This document shows positions 9,383 through 18,161 of a stretch of 64,000 nucleotides of DNA, in pieces. Position numbers and translations under genes: made by a program. The DNA is taken from the NCBI RefSeq assembly GCF_005298175.1, contig NZ_SZYH01000001.1, positions 3,472,001-3,536,000 of the forward strand, read 5' to 3'. The notes under the pieces were generated by a model. That model did not search any database, was not told the origin of the DNA, and was given only the letters and a program-made list of their open reading frames with translations. Origin of the DNA: Marinobacter panjinensis (lineage in GTDB: Bacteria; Pseudomonadota; Gammaproteobacteria; Pseudomonadales; Oleiphilaceae). How positions within the stretch are numbered: the first letter of the stretch is position 1; each line of letters begins with the position of its first letter.

Positions 9383-10789
9383 ATGCGTAACAAAAAAGCC
9401 AACCTTTACTCTGCTATCCGTTTTGCCACACTCGCCGCCGCTGCCGCTCCGGCCAGCGTACTGGCTGGCGGCTTTTCGCTGAATGAGCAAAGCGCCAGTG
9501 CCATGGGCGTTGCCAACGCCGGAACGGCCGCCAACCCGGAGAATGCCACCACGGTGTTCTTTAACCCGGCCGGTATGAGCCAGCTGTCTGGCACCAATAT
9601 GTCATTTGGTGCTGCGGTGCTGGATATCGACGCGGAACTCAAAGAAGGCACCGGCAGTGCTGTTCGTGACGATGGCCGCCCTGTTACCGGCGGAAACGGT
9701 GGTGACATCGCCGATCCGGCTGCCCTCCCGAACTTTTATATGACCCACGAAGTCAACAGCTGGCTGGACGTGGGGTTTGGGCTGCACGCACCCTACGGTC
9801 TCGCCGCTGACTATGAGGATGATTTCAAGGGCCGCTTTTTCGCTGACGAGACCGAGCTGACCGCCATCGCATTCAGCCCCTCCATTGCCGTCAATGATGG
9901 TAATGGTTTGTCCCTGGGAGCGGGCATCAACATTATTTATGCCGAGGGCAAACTGACCAAGTTTCAGGATTACAGCGGTACGGAAGCCCGTTTCGGGCTG
10001 CCACCGGGAACCCTGGATGATGGGTATGCGGATGTTGAGGGCGACGACGTTGCGCTCACCTTTGCCTTCGGAATGCTATGGGAGCTTTCCGAGCGAACCC
10101 AGTTTGGCATCTCTGCACAGACCGGAGCCGAGCTGGATCTCGATGGTGAGGCGGAAATCCGCGATTTCCCGCAGGGCAGTCTGGGGGCTGGTGGTCTCAC
10201 CTTCAGTCAGTCCACAGTGACTGAAAAGGCGACGGTTCCCCTGGAAATTCCGGAAAGTATCACCTTCGGCGCTCGCCACCGTATCACCGACACAGTGACA
10301 CTCCTGGCCGGCGCAACCTGGGCGAAGTGGAGCCGCTTTGAGGCTCTGGATATCGTCAGCCGTGAAGATAACGGCCCGGTGTCTTCCCGGACAGGGCCGG
10401 GGCTGGGCGATGATCGACTGATTGCCCACGTGTCTGAGAACTGGAAAGATACCTGGCAGGCGAATGTCGGTGCTATCTGGCAAGCCACTCCGGAGTGGGC
10501 GTTCAAGGCCGGCTATGCCTGGGATGAGTCGCCGGTGAACGATGATTTCCGCACCGCGCGAATTCCTTCCGGTGACCGTGACTGGCTGACGCTGGGCGCG
10601 CAGTATGCAGACGCCCGTTCTGGCTGGACGGTTGACGTTGCAGCCGGTGTGTTGCTGTTTGACGACCAGGACGTCGATGAGCGGAATTACGACGTTAATG
10701 ACGAGCCGATGCCCGGAGCAGCACGCTATCAGGGCACCTATGAACTCGACGCCTGGAGTGCCGGCGTCCAGGTCAGCAAATCGTTCTGA
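9383..10789 (+). CDS. FadL/OmpP1 family outer membrane transporter
   Basis: A 468-residue beta-barrel of the FadL (Toluene_X) family for uptake of long-chain fatty acids or other hydrophobic compounds. The start at 9383 is set by GGAGG at 9376-9380 and the signal peptide (basic MRNKK, then an Ala-rich stretch to VLAGG). The mature N-terminus GGFSLNEQSASAMG and the NPAGM box (VFFNPAGMSQLSG) are the FadL hatch signatures. The protein ends in an aromatic strand (WSAGVQVSKSF) as outer-membrane barrels do. AACAAAAAA directly after the start codon resembles a Crc/Hfq A-rich site. Substrate unknown. Confidence 0.9.
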   Translation: MRNKKANLYSAIRFATLAAAAAPASVLAGGFSLNEQSASAMGVANAGTAANPENATTVFFNPAGMSQLSGTNMSFGAAVLDIDAELKEGTGSAVRDDGRPVTGGNGGDIADPAALPNFYMTHEVNSWLDVGFGLHAPYGLAADYEDDFKGRFFADETELTAIAFSPSIAVNDGNGLSLGAGINIIYAEGKLTKFQDYSGTEARFGLPPGTLDDGYADVEGDDVALTFAFGMLWELSERTQFGISAQTGAELDLDGEAEIRDFPQGSLGAGGLTFSQSTVTEKATVPLEIPESITFGARHRITDTVTLLAGATWAKWSRFEALDIVSREDNGPVSSRTGPGLGDDRLIAHVSENWKDTWQANVGAIWQATPEWAFKAGYAWDESPVNDDFRTARIPSGDRDWLTLGAQYADARSGWTVDVAAGVLLFDDQDVDERNYDVNDEPMPGAARYQGTYELDAWSAGVQVSKSF

Positions 10790-10819
10790 TCACGGCTTCA
10801 AGTGGCTGACCGACACCGG

Positions 10820-11164
10820 TCAGCCGACCACCTGGCCTCGATAGATCCTCTTGGATCGCTGTGGCCGAGGCGCTTCTTCTTCCGCGATGGCCTGTCCACG
10901 GTAGGTTTTCTTGCTTCCTTCCTCATCGTCTGCCGGTTCGGCACTTCTGAGTTGTGGAACCTTCTCAGTCAGTGTGGCCCAAGTGCGGGTCAGTTGGCTG
11001 GAGCGGGTTTTACGGGCGTAGTCAGCCAGCTGCTGTTCCAGGTGCTCTTCCGTGAGATGCAGTTTGACCCCGAATTCAGTGTGAATCAGGCGCCGGCATT
11101 GGTGTACGAGCTTCAGCAGGCCAGGGTCCAGTAGCCAGCTTCTTTGAGATGCCAGAAATGTCAT
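10820..11164 (-). CDS. Conserved small protein with two YRGQ motifs
   Basis: 114 residues, unrecognised as a whole. The N-terminal two thirds look helical (LLDPGLLKLVHQCRRLIH and following). The acidic-basic C-terminus carries two copies of a short motif, KTYRGQA and RIYRGQV, about 21 residues apart. YRG-type motifs occur in DUF4278 proteins, but the similarity is too short to assign the family. It converges with the FadL-type gene and lies 193 bases beyond the polA 3' end. Confidence 0.6.
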   Translation of the reverse strand: MTFLASQRSWLLDPGLLKLVHQCRRLIHTEFGVKLHLTEEHLEQQLADYARKTRSSQLTRTWATLTEKVPQLRSAEPADDEEGSKKTYRGQAIAEEEAPRPQRSKRIYRGQVVG

Positions 11165-11308
11165 GGTAACGGCCTCGGGAAAGATGTGTCACAACCTGGC
11201 TCCTGCCTGATCAGGCAGAAGCCGACAATCTCAATACCTTGCGAATTCCATGCCGTCTGATGAAAAGGCGTGGTTACGCGATTCAGCGCGCAACCGATGA
11301 TCTCAAAC

Positions 11309-11345
11309 GGGGCGTTTTGGTGAGCTGTTGCCCCAAAACGGACCC
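11309..11345 (-). terminator. Imperfect hairpin downstream of polA (weak terminator)
   Basis: On the minus strand GGGGTCCGTTTTGG pairs with CCAAAACGCCCC apart from one bulge or mismatch. It lies 13 bases past the polA stop and is followed by GTTTGAG, so the T-run is poor. Confidence 0.4.
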
Positions 11346-11357
11346 CGGAAGGATGGA

Positions 11358-14099
11358 CTAGTGCGCTTCGTCCCAGTTATTGCCGACGCCAGCTTCAACC
11401 AGCAAGGGAACATCCAGCCTGGCAGCAGCGGACATGCGCTTTTCCAGGCCTTCGCGGATCTTGTCCACCGCCGACTCCCGCACTTCCAGAATCAGTTCGT
11501 CGTGAACCTGCAGGATCATCCGCGCGTCATCCCCGTGGTTGGCCAGCAGCCAGTCTTCCACGCTGACCATTGCCCGCTTGATGATGTCCGCCGCAGTTCC
11601 CTGCATGGGAGCGTTGATGGCAGTGCGCTCTGCGGCCTGTTGCATCTGTTTGTTGCGGGCGTTGATCTCCGGCAGGTAAAGGCGCCGTCCGTAGAGGGTT
11701 TCGACGAATCCGTCGTCATGGGCCTGCTTGCGGATGTTGTCCATGTACCTGAGCACCCCGGGATAGCGCTCGAAATACCGGTCGATGTATTCCTGGGCCT
11801 GGTTGCGGCCCACATCCAGCTGGCGGGCAAGGCCAAAGGCCGACATGCCGTAAATGAGCCCGAAATTGATGGCCTTGGCGCTGCGGCGCTGATCGGCGGA
11901 GACCTCGTCCACGGCAACGCCAAACACTTCCGCGGCGGTTGCCCGGTGGATATCCTCACCCTTCTCGAAGGCCGTCAGCAGGCCCTTGTCGCCAGACAGG
12001 TGCGCCATGATCCTTAGTTCAATCTGGGAGTAGTCCGCGGCCATCAGTTTGTAGCCGTCCGGCGCTACGAACGCCTGGCGAATGCGGCGCCCCTGTTCGC
12101 TGCGGATCGGGATGTTCTGCAGGTTGGGCTCTGACGATGACAGCCGGCCGGTGGCCGTCACCGCCTGATGGTAAGAGGTATGAATCCGGCCGGTACGATG
12201 ATGGATCAGCTCCGGCAGGGTGTCGGTGTAAGTGGATTTGAGCTTGCTCAGGCTGCGATGCTCCAGGATCAGCCGGGGCAGGGCGTGTTCGTGGGCCAGT
12301 TCCTGAAGCACCGGTTCTGCTGTGGAGGGGGCGCCTTTCGGGGTTTTCTTCACCACCGGCAGCCCCATCTTGTCGTAGAAGATGGTTTGCAGTTGCTTGG
12401 GGGAGCCCAGGTTGAAGGTTTCGCCGGCTTCGTCGTGGGCTTCCTTTTCCAGCTCCGCCATACGTTCCGCCAGTTCCTGGCTGTGCTGGCGAAGGGTGCT
12501 GGCGCTGATCATGGCGCCCCGTTGCTCCATCCGCGACAATACCGGCACCAACGGCAGGTCGATGTTTTCATACACCTCCCGCAGGCGACCGGTTTTTTCC
12601 AGTTGCGGTCGCAACACCTGGTGCAGGCGCAGGGTGATGTCGGCGTCTTCGGCGGCGTAAGGGCCTGCCTGTTCCAGGTCAATCTGGTTGAAGGTCAGCT
12701 GTTTGGCACCCTTGCCGGCAATGGACTCGAACGTGATGGTCTGCTCGCCCAGATATTGCATGGCCAGCGAGTCCATGTCATGGCGCGAACCTACCGAGTT
12801 GAGCACGTAGGACTCCAGCATGGTGTCTTCCGCAATACCTTCCAGACTGATGCCATGGTTGGCCAGAACGTTCTTGTCGTACTTGAGGTTCTGGCCGAGT
12901 TTGGGTTTTTTCGGGTCTTCCAGCAGCGGTTTCAGCTGCTCCAGTACTGTGTCACGGTCCAGTTGTTCCGGAGCGCCCATGTAATCGTGGCCCAGGGGAA
13001 CATAGGCAGCTTCGCCTGCCTCGATAGCAAAGGATACACCAACGATTTCTGCGTCCATGTAGCGCAGGCTGGTGGTTTCGGTGTCGAAGGCAAACAGGGA
13101 AGCCTTGTTTAGGCGCTCAATCCAGTCGTCCAGCTCTGTCTGGTCAGTGATGACCGAGTACTTCTTTTCTTTCTTGGCAGCCTGGTTACTGCTGCCAGCG
13201 GTATTGCCGGTATCCTTGTTGGTGGAGGAGCCGTTATCACCATTTTCCAGTTCCGCAATCCAGGAGCGGAGCTCGTACTCCCGGAAAAGCTCAAGCAGCT
13301 TATCGTCGTCCTGGGTTCTCAGTTCGAGATCTTCCAGCCCGAATTCCAGATCCACATCGGTCTTGATGGTTGCCAGTTCGCGGCTCAGGGGCAGGGTATC
13401 CTTGGCCTCCCGCAGGTACTCGCCAATCTTGCCCTTGACCTCGTCCGCGTGCTCGATGATTTCGTCCAGGCTGTCCCAGGTCTGCAACCACTTGACGGCG
13501 GTTTTCGGGCCGCATTTATTAACACCGGGAATGTTGTCCACCTTGTCACCCACCAACGCCAGGTAATCCACGATCTGTTCCGGGGCAATGCCGAACTTTT
13601 CCACCACGCCTTCACGGTCCATGCGGGTATCCGTCATGGTGTTGATCAGGGTGACGTGGTCGCTCACCAGTTGTGCCATGTCCTTGTCGCCGGTGGAGAC
13701 CACGACATCGATGCCTTTGCTGGTGGCCTCGTCTGCCAGGGTGCCGATCACGTCATCGGCCTCGACGCCACTGACGATCAGCAGCGGCAGACCCATGGCG
13801 CGAACCATGTCGTGGATAGGCTGGATCTGCACGGCCAGGTCGTCAGGCATGGGCGGGCGGGTGGCCTTGTAGTCCTCGTACAGGTCGTTGCGGAAGGTTT
13901 TCCCCTTGGCGTCAAACACCACCACCATTTTCGAGCCGGGAAAATCCTGTTCCAGCTTCCGGATCATGCTGATGACACCCTTGATGGCTCCGGTGGGGTG
14001 TCCCTTGCTGGTCATCAGGGGAGGCAGGGCGTGATAGGCGCGGAAAAGGTACGACGACCCGTCGACAAGAACCACGGGCGGAGTCTGTTGTTGTGTCAT
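11358..14099 (-). CDS. polA: DNA polymerase I
   Basis: 913 residues from the ATG at 14097-14099 (MTQQQTPPVVLVDGSSYLFR). An upstream in-frame ATG at 14156 would add an atypical tail. The 5'-3' exonuclease domain is N-terminal (VLVDGSSYLFRAYHALP; VSTGDKDMAQLV). The central 3'-5' exonuclease keeps its metal ligands (FAFDTETTSL), so proofreading looks intact. The polymerase domain has AADYSQIELRIMAHLSGD (motif A), the KAINFGLIYG O-helix and LQVHDELILEV (motif C). It repairs gaps and removes Okazaki primers. DUF2782 lies divergently next to it, as in Pseudomonas. Confidence 0.97.
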   Translation of the reverse strand: MTQQQTPPVVLVDGSSYLFRAYHALPPLMTSKGHPTGAIKGVISMIRKLEQDFPGSKMVVVFDAKGKTFRNDLYEDYKATRPPMPDDLAVQIQPIHDMVRAMGLPLLIVSGVEADDVIGTLADEATSKGIDVVVSTGDKDMAQLVSDHVTLINTMTDTRMDREGVVEKFGIAPEQIVDYLALVGDKVDNIPGVNKCGPKTAVKWLQTWDSLDEIIEHADEVKGKIGEYLREAKDTLPLSRELATIKTDVDLEFGLEDLELRTQDDDKLLELFREYELRSWIAELENGDNGSSTNKDTGNTAGSSNQAAKKEKKYSVITDQTELDDWIERLNKASLFAFDTETTSLRYMDAEIVGVSFAIEAGEAAYVPLGHDYMGAPEQLDRDTVLEQLKPLLEDPKKPKLGQNLKYDKNVLANHGISLEGIAEDTMLESYVLNSVGSRHDMDSLAMQYLGEQTITFESIAGKGAKQLTFNQIDLEQAGPYAAEDADITLRLHQVLRPQLEKTGRLREVYENIDLPLVPVLSRMEQRGAMISASTLRQHSQELAERMAELEKEAHDEAGETFNLGSPKQLQTIFYDKMGLPVVKKTPKGAPSTAEPVLQELAHEHALPRLILEHRSLSKLKSTYTDTLPELIHHRTGRIHTSYHQAVTATGRLSSSEPNLQNIPIRSEQGRRIRQAFVAPDGYKLMAADYSQIELRIMAHLSGDKGLLTAFEKGEDIHRATAAEVFGVAVDEVSADQRRSAKAINFGLIYGMSAFGLARQLDVGRNQAQEYIDRYFERYPGVLRYMDNIRKQAHDDGFVETLYGRRLYLPEINARNKQMQQAAERTAINAPMQGTAADIIKRAMVSVEDWLLANHGDDARMILQVHDELILEVRESAVDKIREGLEKRMSAAARLDVPLLVEAGVGNNWDEAH

Positions 14100-14222
14100 A
14101 TCAAAACGGATCCGGATTCTGATTGAAGCGTTGAATGGCTTGTGCAACTCTGACAATACGGAGGCATTGGTTCGCAGTGTCAGGGCGGCTTTTGGCGTCC
14201 TTAAACAGAATGGAAGAGTAAC

Positions 14223-14564
14223 ATGAAAATGAAACGTATCGCCTGCTCGGGTCTTGTGTTGGGTGTGTTGTGGGGGCCTGTGATGGCACAGGAAAGCATG
14301 GACGACAGCGATGTTGTTCAGACGCCTCGGGAACCTCTGGTGGTATCCGAGTACCAGCCATCTGCCGATGGCCCTCAGATTGTTATCCGCCCGGGTGACA
14401 ATGAAGTGTTCTATGAGTACCGGGTGAACGGCCAGCTGATGGAGATCAAGGTCGTACCGGAGGTAGGGCCGGAGTACTACCTGGTACCTGCAGACGGTGG
14501 TGGTTGGATCCGCGAGAATGAAACCGACATGCTGGTACCCAGCTGGGTTATTTTCAGCTGGTAA
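14223..14564 (+). CDS. DUF2782 domain-containing secreted protein
   Basis: 113 residues with a signal peptide (MKMKRIACSGLVLGVLWG, cleavage near VMA-QE). The body has the pattern known for DUF2782: IVIRPGDNEVFYEYRVNG, MEIKVVPEVGPEYYLV and a C-terminal WVIFSW. Function unknown; periplasmic or surface location inferred. It is divergent from polA, the same arrangement as in Pseudomonas, and converges with a lipoprotein gene 4 bases away. Confidence 0.85.
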   Translation: MKMKRIACSGLVLGVLWGPVMAQESMDDSDVVQTPREPLVVSEYQPSADGPQIVIRPGDNEVFYEYRVNGQLMEIKVVPEVGPEYYLVPADGGGWIRENETDMLVPSWVIFSW

Positions 14565-14568
14565 CGGT

Positions 14569-15075
14569 TCAGATCAGGTCAACAAAGACTGTGTCAGAGC
14601 GCCGGCTTTCGAGGCCGTTGTCATCAAGCGTGGTGATGCTGAACTCGTAAGCTCCGGGAGGAAAATCCTCCAGCGGGTATTCGGTAGCAGCACTGCCGGG
14701 TAGGCGAATGACGTCATAACCTTTTTCGTGGCGCAGCCGGTAGTATATGCGATAGCCGCTTATATCGCTTGAATAGAGGCGGGAGCCATCTTCCCTGGTC
14801 AGTGGAGCATCCCAGCGTAATATGGGGGGTGTGATCAAGGTTTTTTCGCCCGTAGGTCGGGAATCCTCTCCCGATTGCCCCAGCGTGTCGCGAAAAGAAG
14901 TGATGGCGTTATCAAGGCGTTTCGCCGACACCTCATTGGCCTGGCTGGATGCCGCACGCGATGCGCCGGAGTCCTCCTGGCAGCCAGCCAGTCCCAGGAG
15001 GATCAGTACGAGTACTAATAATTTCCAGGGCCGCACCTGGCCAGCAGTCCCTTGGGTGAGTGTCTTTCCTTGCAT
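14569..15075 (-). CDS. Lipoprotein with fibronectin type III-like domain
   Basis: 168 residues from ATG 15073-15075 (MQGKTLTQG), chosen because GAGAGA precedes it; a longer frame starts at 15117. A hydrophobic stretch ends in a lipobox (LLGLAGCQED), so the mature N-terminal Cys is probably lipidated. The C-terminal ~90 residues (ILRWDAPLTREDGS, ISGYRIYYRL, YEFSITTLDDNGLESRRSD) match a fibronectin type III fold (inference from strand pattern). Function unknown. Confidence 0.75.
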   Translation of the reverse strand: MQGKTLTQGTAGQVRPWKLLVLVLILLGLAGCQEDSGASRAASSQANEVSAKRLDNAITSFRDTLGQSGEDSRPTGEKTLITPPILRWDAPLTREDGSRLYSSDISGYRIYYRLRHEKGYDVIRLPGSAATEYPLEDFPPGAYEFSITTLDDNGLESRRSDTVFVDLI

Positions 15076-15298
15076 GGTGTCTCTCGCGGTCTGATTGCCG
15101 GCGCAAATTATGCCCAAGTTGAAAAAACCATCAAGGAAGTAGTCGGCATATCGAAATAACGAATGGCCTCGGGATTAGTATGAACATTCTAATTTTAAAC
15201 CGTAGTGTTACCCATGTAATCACAAGTCGGCACAGATTCACTGGCCGCGATGATGCAACTTTTTAACACTATGCATCCACAATCTAAGGAGATTCATC

Positions 15299-15727
15299 AT
15301 GGGTAAACTCAAGAGCTATCAGGAACAACTGCAGGAAATCGTAGAGAAGGGCATCAATGCCGCAGAAGAGCAGCAGAAGAAGCTGTCTTCCAAGCCTTTC
15401 GAATACGCTGAAAAGCTGGAGTCAGAAGCACGCGAGTACAGCGTAAAGAACCTGCGTACCCGTTACTACGGCTACAGTGAAAGCCTGTTTGACCAGCTGC
15501 GTAGTCTGAACAGCCGTGTTGGCAGCTTCGCGGCCGATCTGGTTGCCAAGCTGGAAAAAGAAGCGGCTGAAGGCGCAGATTCCGTTGCCGACGCAGCGGA
15601 CGAAGTGACCAGCGTTGCCCAGTCAACCAAGGCCACTGCCCAGGCCAAGAAGCCGGCTGCACGCAAAACCACAGCCCGCAAGAGCAATAGCACCAGCACG
15701 GCCAAGGATACTTCCGCTACTGCCTGA
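15299..15727 (+). CDS. Phasin-like protein with a histone H1-like basic tail
   Basis: 142 residues; AAGGAG at 15285-15290 supports the start. Residues 1-95 are amphipathic and helical, without membrane segments (YQEQLQEIVEKGINAAEEQQ and following), like a phasin. The C-terminal ~35 residues are almost only Ala, Lys, Thr, Ser and Arg (AQAKKPAARKTTARKSN), like the DNA-binding tail of PhaF-type phasins. A role at polyhydroxyalkanoate or wax-ester granules, or as a nucleoid-binding protein, is inference. It is a single gene closed by a strong terminator. Confidence 0.7.
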   Translation: MGKLKSYQEQLQEIVEKGINAAEEQQKKLSSKPFEYAEKLESEAREYSVKNLRTRYYGYSESLFDQLRSLNSRVGSFAADLVAKLEKEAAEGADSVADAADEVTSVAQSTKATAQAKKPAARKTTARKSNSTSTAKDTSATA

Positions 15728-15751
15728 TTGGCAGCTGGAAGGTTGGTAAAT

Positions 15752-15782
15752 AAAAAGGTCACCCGCTGAGGTGACCTTTTTT
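15752..15782 (+). terminator. Strong bidirectional terminator
   Basis: A 12-bp perfect stem AAAAAGGTCACC / GGTGACCTTTTT (15752-15763, 15770-15781) with a 6-base loop. The T-run lies on the plus strand for the phasin-like gene and the A-run serves the convergent DUF4124 gene. Confidence 0.9.
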
Positions 15783-15811
15783 GTGTTCGTGTTCCATTTG
15801 TCGCCTGGCGG

Positions 15812-16459
15812 CTATTTTTCTGCCTCGTCAGGATCCAGCGGTACAGTTCTTTCCTTGCCGGTTATTTCCTCCAGCCGTTCGATATCTTTCTCAAACTGTT
15901 CCCGCAAGGCCTTGATGTCGGCGTTTTGTGAGCTGATTTCCCGTTCGATATCCCGAATCTGTGCCTCCAGTCGCCGGAGTTTTTCAAGTGTTGATTCCGG
16001 AATGTCGCGGCCCGAGCGTTCGAGGTCTGCTGCCCGACTTTGCTCGCTGTCCAGCTGGCTGTCGATGACGGAAATATTGCCTCTTTTGAGCTGGTTCAGC
16101 CCCTCCAGTTCGCGGATTTTTCTGTGCATTGCACGCACAGCTTCATCCGGATGGCTGAAGCGCTCCAGAAGCTTGCGGTCCAGCTCTCGCTGCCGTGCCT
16201 GCTCGGCCTTGCGCTGCTCTTCCGCTTGCCTGGCGGCAATTTCCTCTTCCGTGGGCTCGGGGTCAATCGTTTCAATAACGCGACCGTTTTTGCTGAGAAT
16301 ATCGTAGCCCCGTTTTGTGGCTTCCTGGGGAATGGTGTTGCTGATGACAACCTGGCCGTTTTCATCCGTGTAACGGTACATCCTGGCTTCTGCAATTGTG
16401 GCAACAGTCAGTGCGGCCACGGCAGATACAGCGATTGAAAACCTGGTCAGACGGTTCAT
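15812..16459 (-). CDS. DUF4124 domain-containing protein with long coiled coil
   Basis: 215 residues from ATG 16457-16459 (MNRLTRFSIAVSAVAAL), which gives a clear signal peptide ending near IAEARM. The longer frame upstream reaches into pyrE. The N-terminal mature part MYRYTDENGQVVISNTIP is the DUF4124 signature. The rest is a charged coiled coil (residues ~75-205) with many heptads. Function unknown; periplasmic. It lies 82 bases downstream of pyrE on the same strand. Confidence 0.82.
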   Translation of the reverse strand: MNRLTRFSIAVSAVAALTVATIAEARMYRYTDENGQVVISNTIPQEATKRGYDILSKNGRVIETIDPEPTEEEIAARQAEEQRKAEQARQRELDRKLLERFSHPDEAVRAMHRKIRELEGLNQLKRGNISVIDSQLDSEQSRAADLERSGRDIPESTLEKLRRLEAQIRDIEREISSQNADIKALREQFEKDIERLEEITGKERTVPLDPDEAEK

Positions 16460-16541
16460 GATGAAGGACTGGCGCTCCGGTAAAAACGAGTTGTGTCGTC
16501 GTGAAGCATAACAAAAGCTGGGCGATAAACCATGCCCGGTT

Positions 16542-17180
16542 TCAGACGCCGTACTCATCCCGGTAGGCAGCAACCCTTTGGGCGTGCTCGTCGAATCCCG
16601 GCCTGTTCTTCAGGTAATCAAGTACTTGGCCGAGCGTGATAATGCTGACAACCGGAATGTCGAATTCCTTTTTGACTTCCTGTATGGCCGAAAGTTCGCC
16701 CCCACCTCGCTCCTGGCGATCAAGTGCAATCAAAACCCCAGCTGGTTCTGCTCCAGCGCTGCGAATAATCTCTATGGATTCGCGAATGGCGGTGCCGGCA
16801 GTGATAACATCGTCAACAATCAGCACATTGCCCTGCAGGGGGGCGCCGACGATGTTTCCGCCTTCGCCGTGCTCCTTTTTTTCCTTGCGGTTGAAAGCAA
16901 AAGGCTTGTTGGTTCCTTCCGAGGCCAGCGCCATGGCTGTCACTGTTGCCAACGGTATGCCCTTATAGGCAGGCCCGAAAATAATGTCATAATTCAGCCC
17001 GCTGCGTTGCAGTGCAGCGGCATAAGCCTTGCTTAACTCAAGCAGGTCCTCTCCGGTATTGAACAGCCCGGCATTGAAAAAGTAGGGGCTGGTGCGGCCG
17101 GATTTTAGCGTAAACTCGCCGAAACGAAGAACATTACGGCGAATGGCAAATTCAATGAATTGTTGCTGATAGTCGTGCAT
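16542..17180 (-). CDS. pyrE: Orotate phosphoribosyltransferase
   Basis: 212 residues; makes orotidine 5'-phosphate from orotate and PRPP in pyrimidine synthesis. The PRPP-binding loop [17 protein letters not shown] is at about 118-134. The N-terminal [18 protein letters not shown] and [11 protein letters not shown] are family motifs. It is divergent from the crc-like gene, exactly as pyrE and crc are in Pseudomonas. Confidence 0.96.
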   Translation of the reverse strand: MHDYQQQFIEFAIRRNVLRFGEFTLKSGRTSPYFFNAGLFNTGEDLLELSKAYAAALQRSGLNYDIIFGPAYKGIPLATVTAMALASEGTNKPFAFNRKEKKEHGEGGNIVGAPLQGNVLIVDDVITAGTAIRESIEIIRSAGAEPAGVLIALDRQERGGGELSAIQEVKKEFDIPVVSIITLGQVLDYLKNRPGFDEHAQRVAAYRDEYGV

Positions 17181-17261
17181 GACAGGGCTTCTGGCGGGTG
17201 TGGATCTTTAATTAACGCGTAAAACCGGTATCATACACACAAACCGAATCAGGGAACACGT

Positions 17262-18068
17262 ATGCGGGTAGTAACGATCAGCGTCAACGGTCTAGCTCAG
17301 GCGGTTGAAAAAGGTTTCTTTGAATGGCTGGCCAGGCAGGACGCTGACGTGGTCTGCGTTCAGGACCACCGCATGCGGGCCTACGAGATCGAGGACTACA
17401 ACCTGATCCCGGAGGGCTACGAGGCCTACTTCATTGATGGCGAACGCAACGAGGACGGCGGTGTTGGCATCTATACCCGCCACTTTCCCAAAGCCATCAT
17501 GTACGGTTTTGCCAATGAGCAGGCCGACCGCGAGGGCCGTTTTATCCAGGCCGATTTTGACAAGGTGTCCGTTGCCTGTGTGCTCTCCCCCTGTGCCCTG
17601 GGCCGGGAAGAGGAACTGATTGGCGACGACGACCTGACCGTGCTGGATCACAAGGACGATTTCATGGAAGCCTTCGGCATCCATATGCAGAAAACCCTGC
17701 GCAAGCGCCGTCAGTTCATCTTCTGCGCAAACCTGCAGACCGCCCATCACGTGACCGACGCCAGCCCGCTGTACCACACGCTGGATTTCTCCGGTTTTCT
17801 GCCCCACGAACGGGCATGGCTGGATCGCCTGTTTGATGAAATGGGCTGTGTTGATGCATTCCGCGATATCAACAAACAAAGCAGCCAGTTCACCTGGTGG
17901 CCCGAGCAGGCCGAAGGTTCCCGCAAGAACGCCGGAATCCGCGTGGATTATCAGCTACTGACCCCAGGAATCCGCAAGACCATCCGCGATGGCTGGATTG
18001 ACGACAGCACCCGCTTCTCCGATCACGCGCCGGTGATCATGGATTACGACATAGAGATTGGATTGTAA
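17262..18068 (+). CDS. crc: Crc-like protein (degenerate exonuclease III family)
   Basis: 268 residues of the exonuclease/endonuclease/phosphatase fold. The place between pyrE and rph and motifs such as RFIQADFDKVS, FLPHERAWLDRLFDEMG and VDYQLLTPG match Pseudomonas Crc, the co-repressor that with Hfq blocks translation of catabolic mRNAs. ExoIII catalytic residues are altered: Glu34 is Asp (VCVQD, residue 35), and the GDxN pair reads CANLQ, so Asp151 and Asn153 are Asn157 and Gln159. Asp229 (VDY) and the final His (SDHAPV) remain. Nuclease activity is therefore unlikely. A plain ExoIII annotation is the alternative. Confidence 0.87.
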   Translation: MRVVTISVNGLAQAVEKGFFEWLARQDADVVCVQDHRMRAYEIEDYNLIPEGYEAYFIDGERNEDGGVGIYTRHFPKAIMYGFANEQADREGRFIQADFDKVSVACVLSPCALGREEELIGDDDLTVLDHKDDFMEAFGIHMQKTLRKRRQFIFCANLQTAHHVTDASPLYHTLDFSGFLPHERAWLDRLFDEMGCVDAFRDINKQSSQFTWWPEQAEGSRKNAGIRVDYQLLTPGIRKTIRDGWIDDSTRFSDHAPVIMDYDIEIGL

Positions 18069-18109
18069 ATTTCCGAGTAAGCGGTCTCGGTGAGATGGTA
18101 ACCGCTGAA

Positions 18110-18143
18110 CGTAGGTCGGATTAGGCGAAAGCCGTAATCCGAC
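18110..18143. repeat. REP-like palindrome between crc and rph
   Basis: GTCGGATTAGGC, GAAA and GCCGTAATCCGAC form a stem of about 12 bp with one bulged base. It resembles the short GTCGGATTA...TAATCCGAC palindromes scattered in many gammaproteobacteria. It lies between two converging genes. Only one copy was seen in this window. Confidence 0.65.
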
Positions 18144-18161
18144 AAACCAGCTTCCAGAAAA

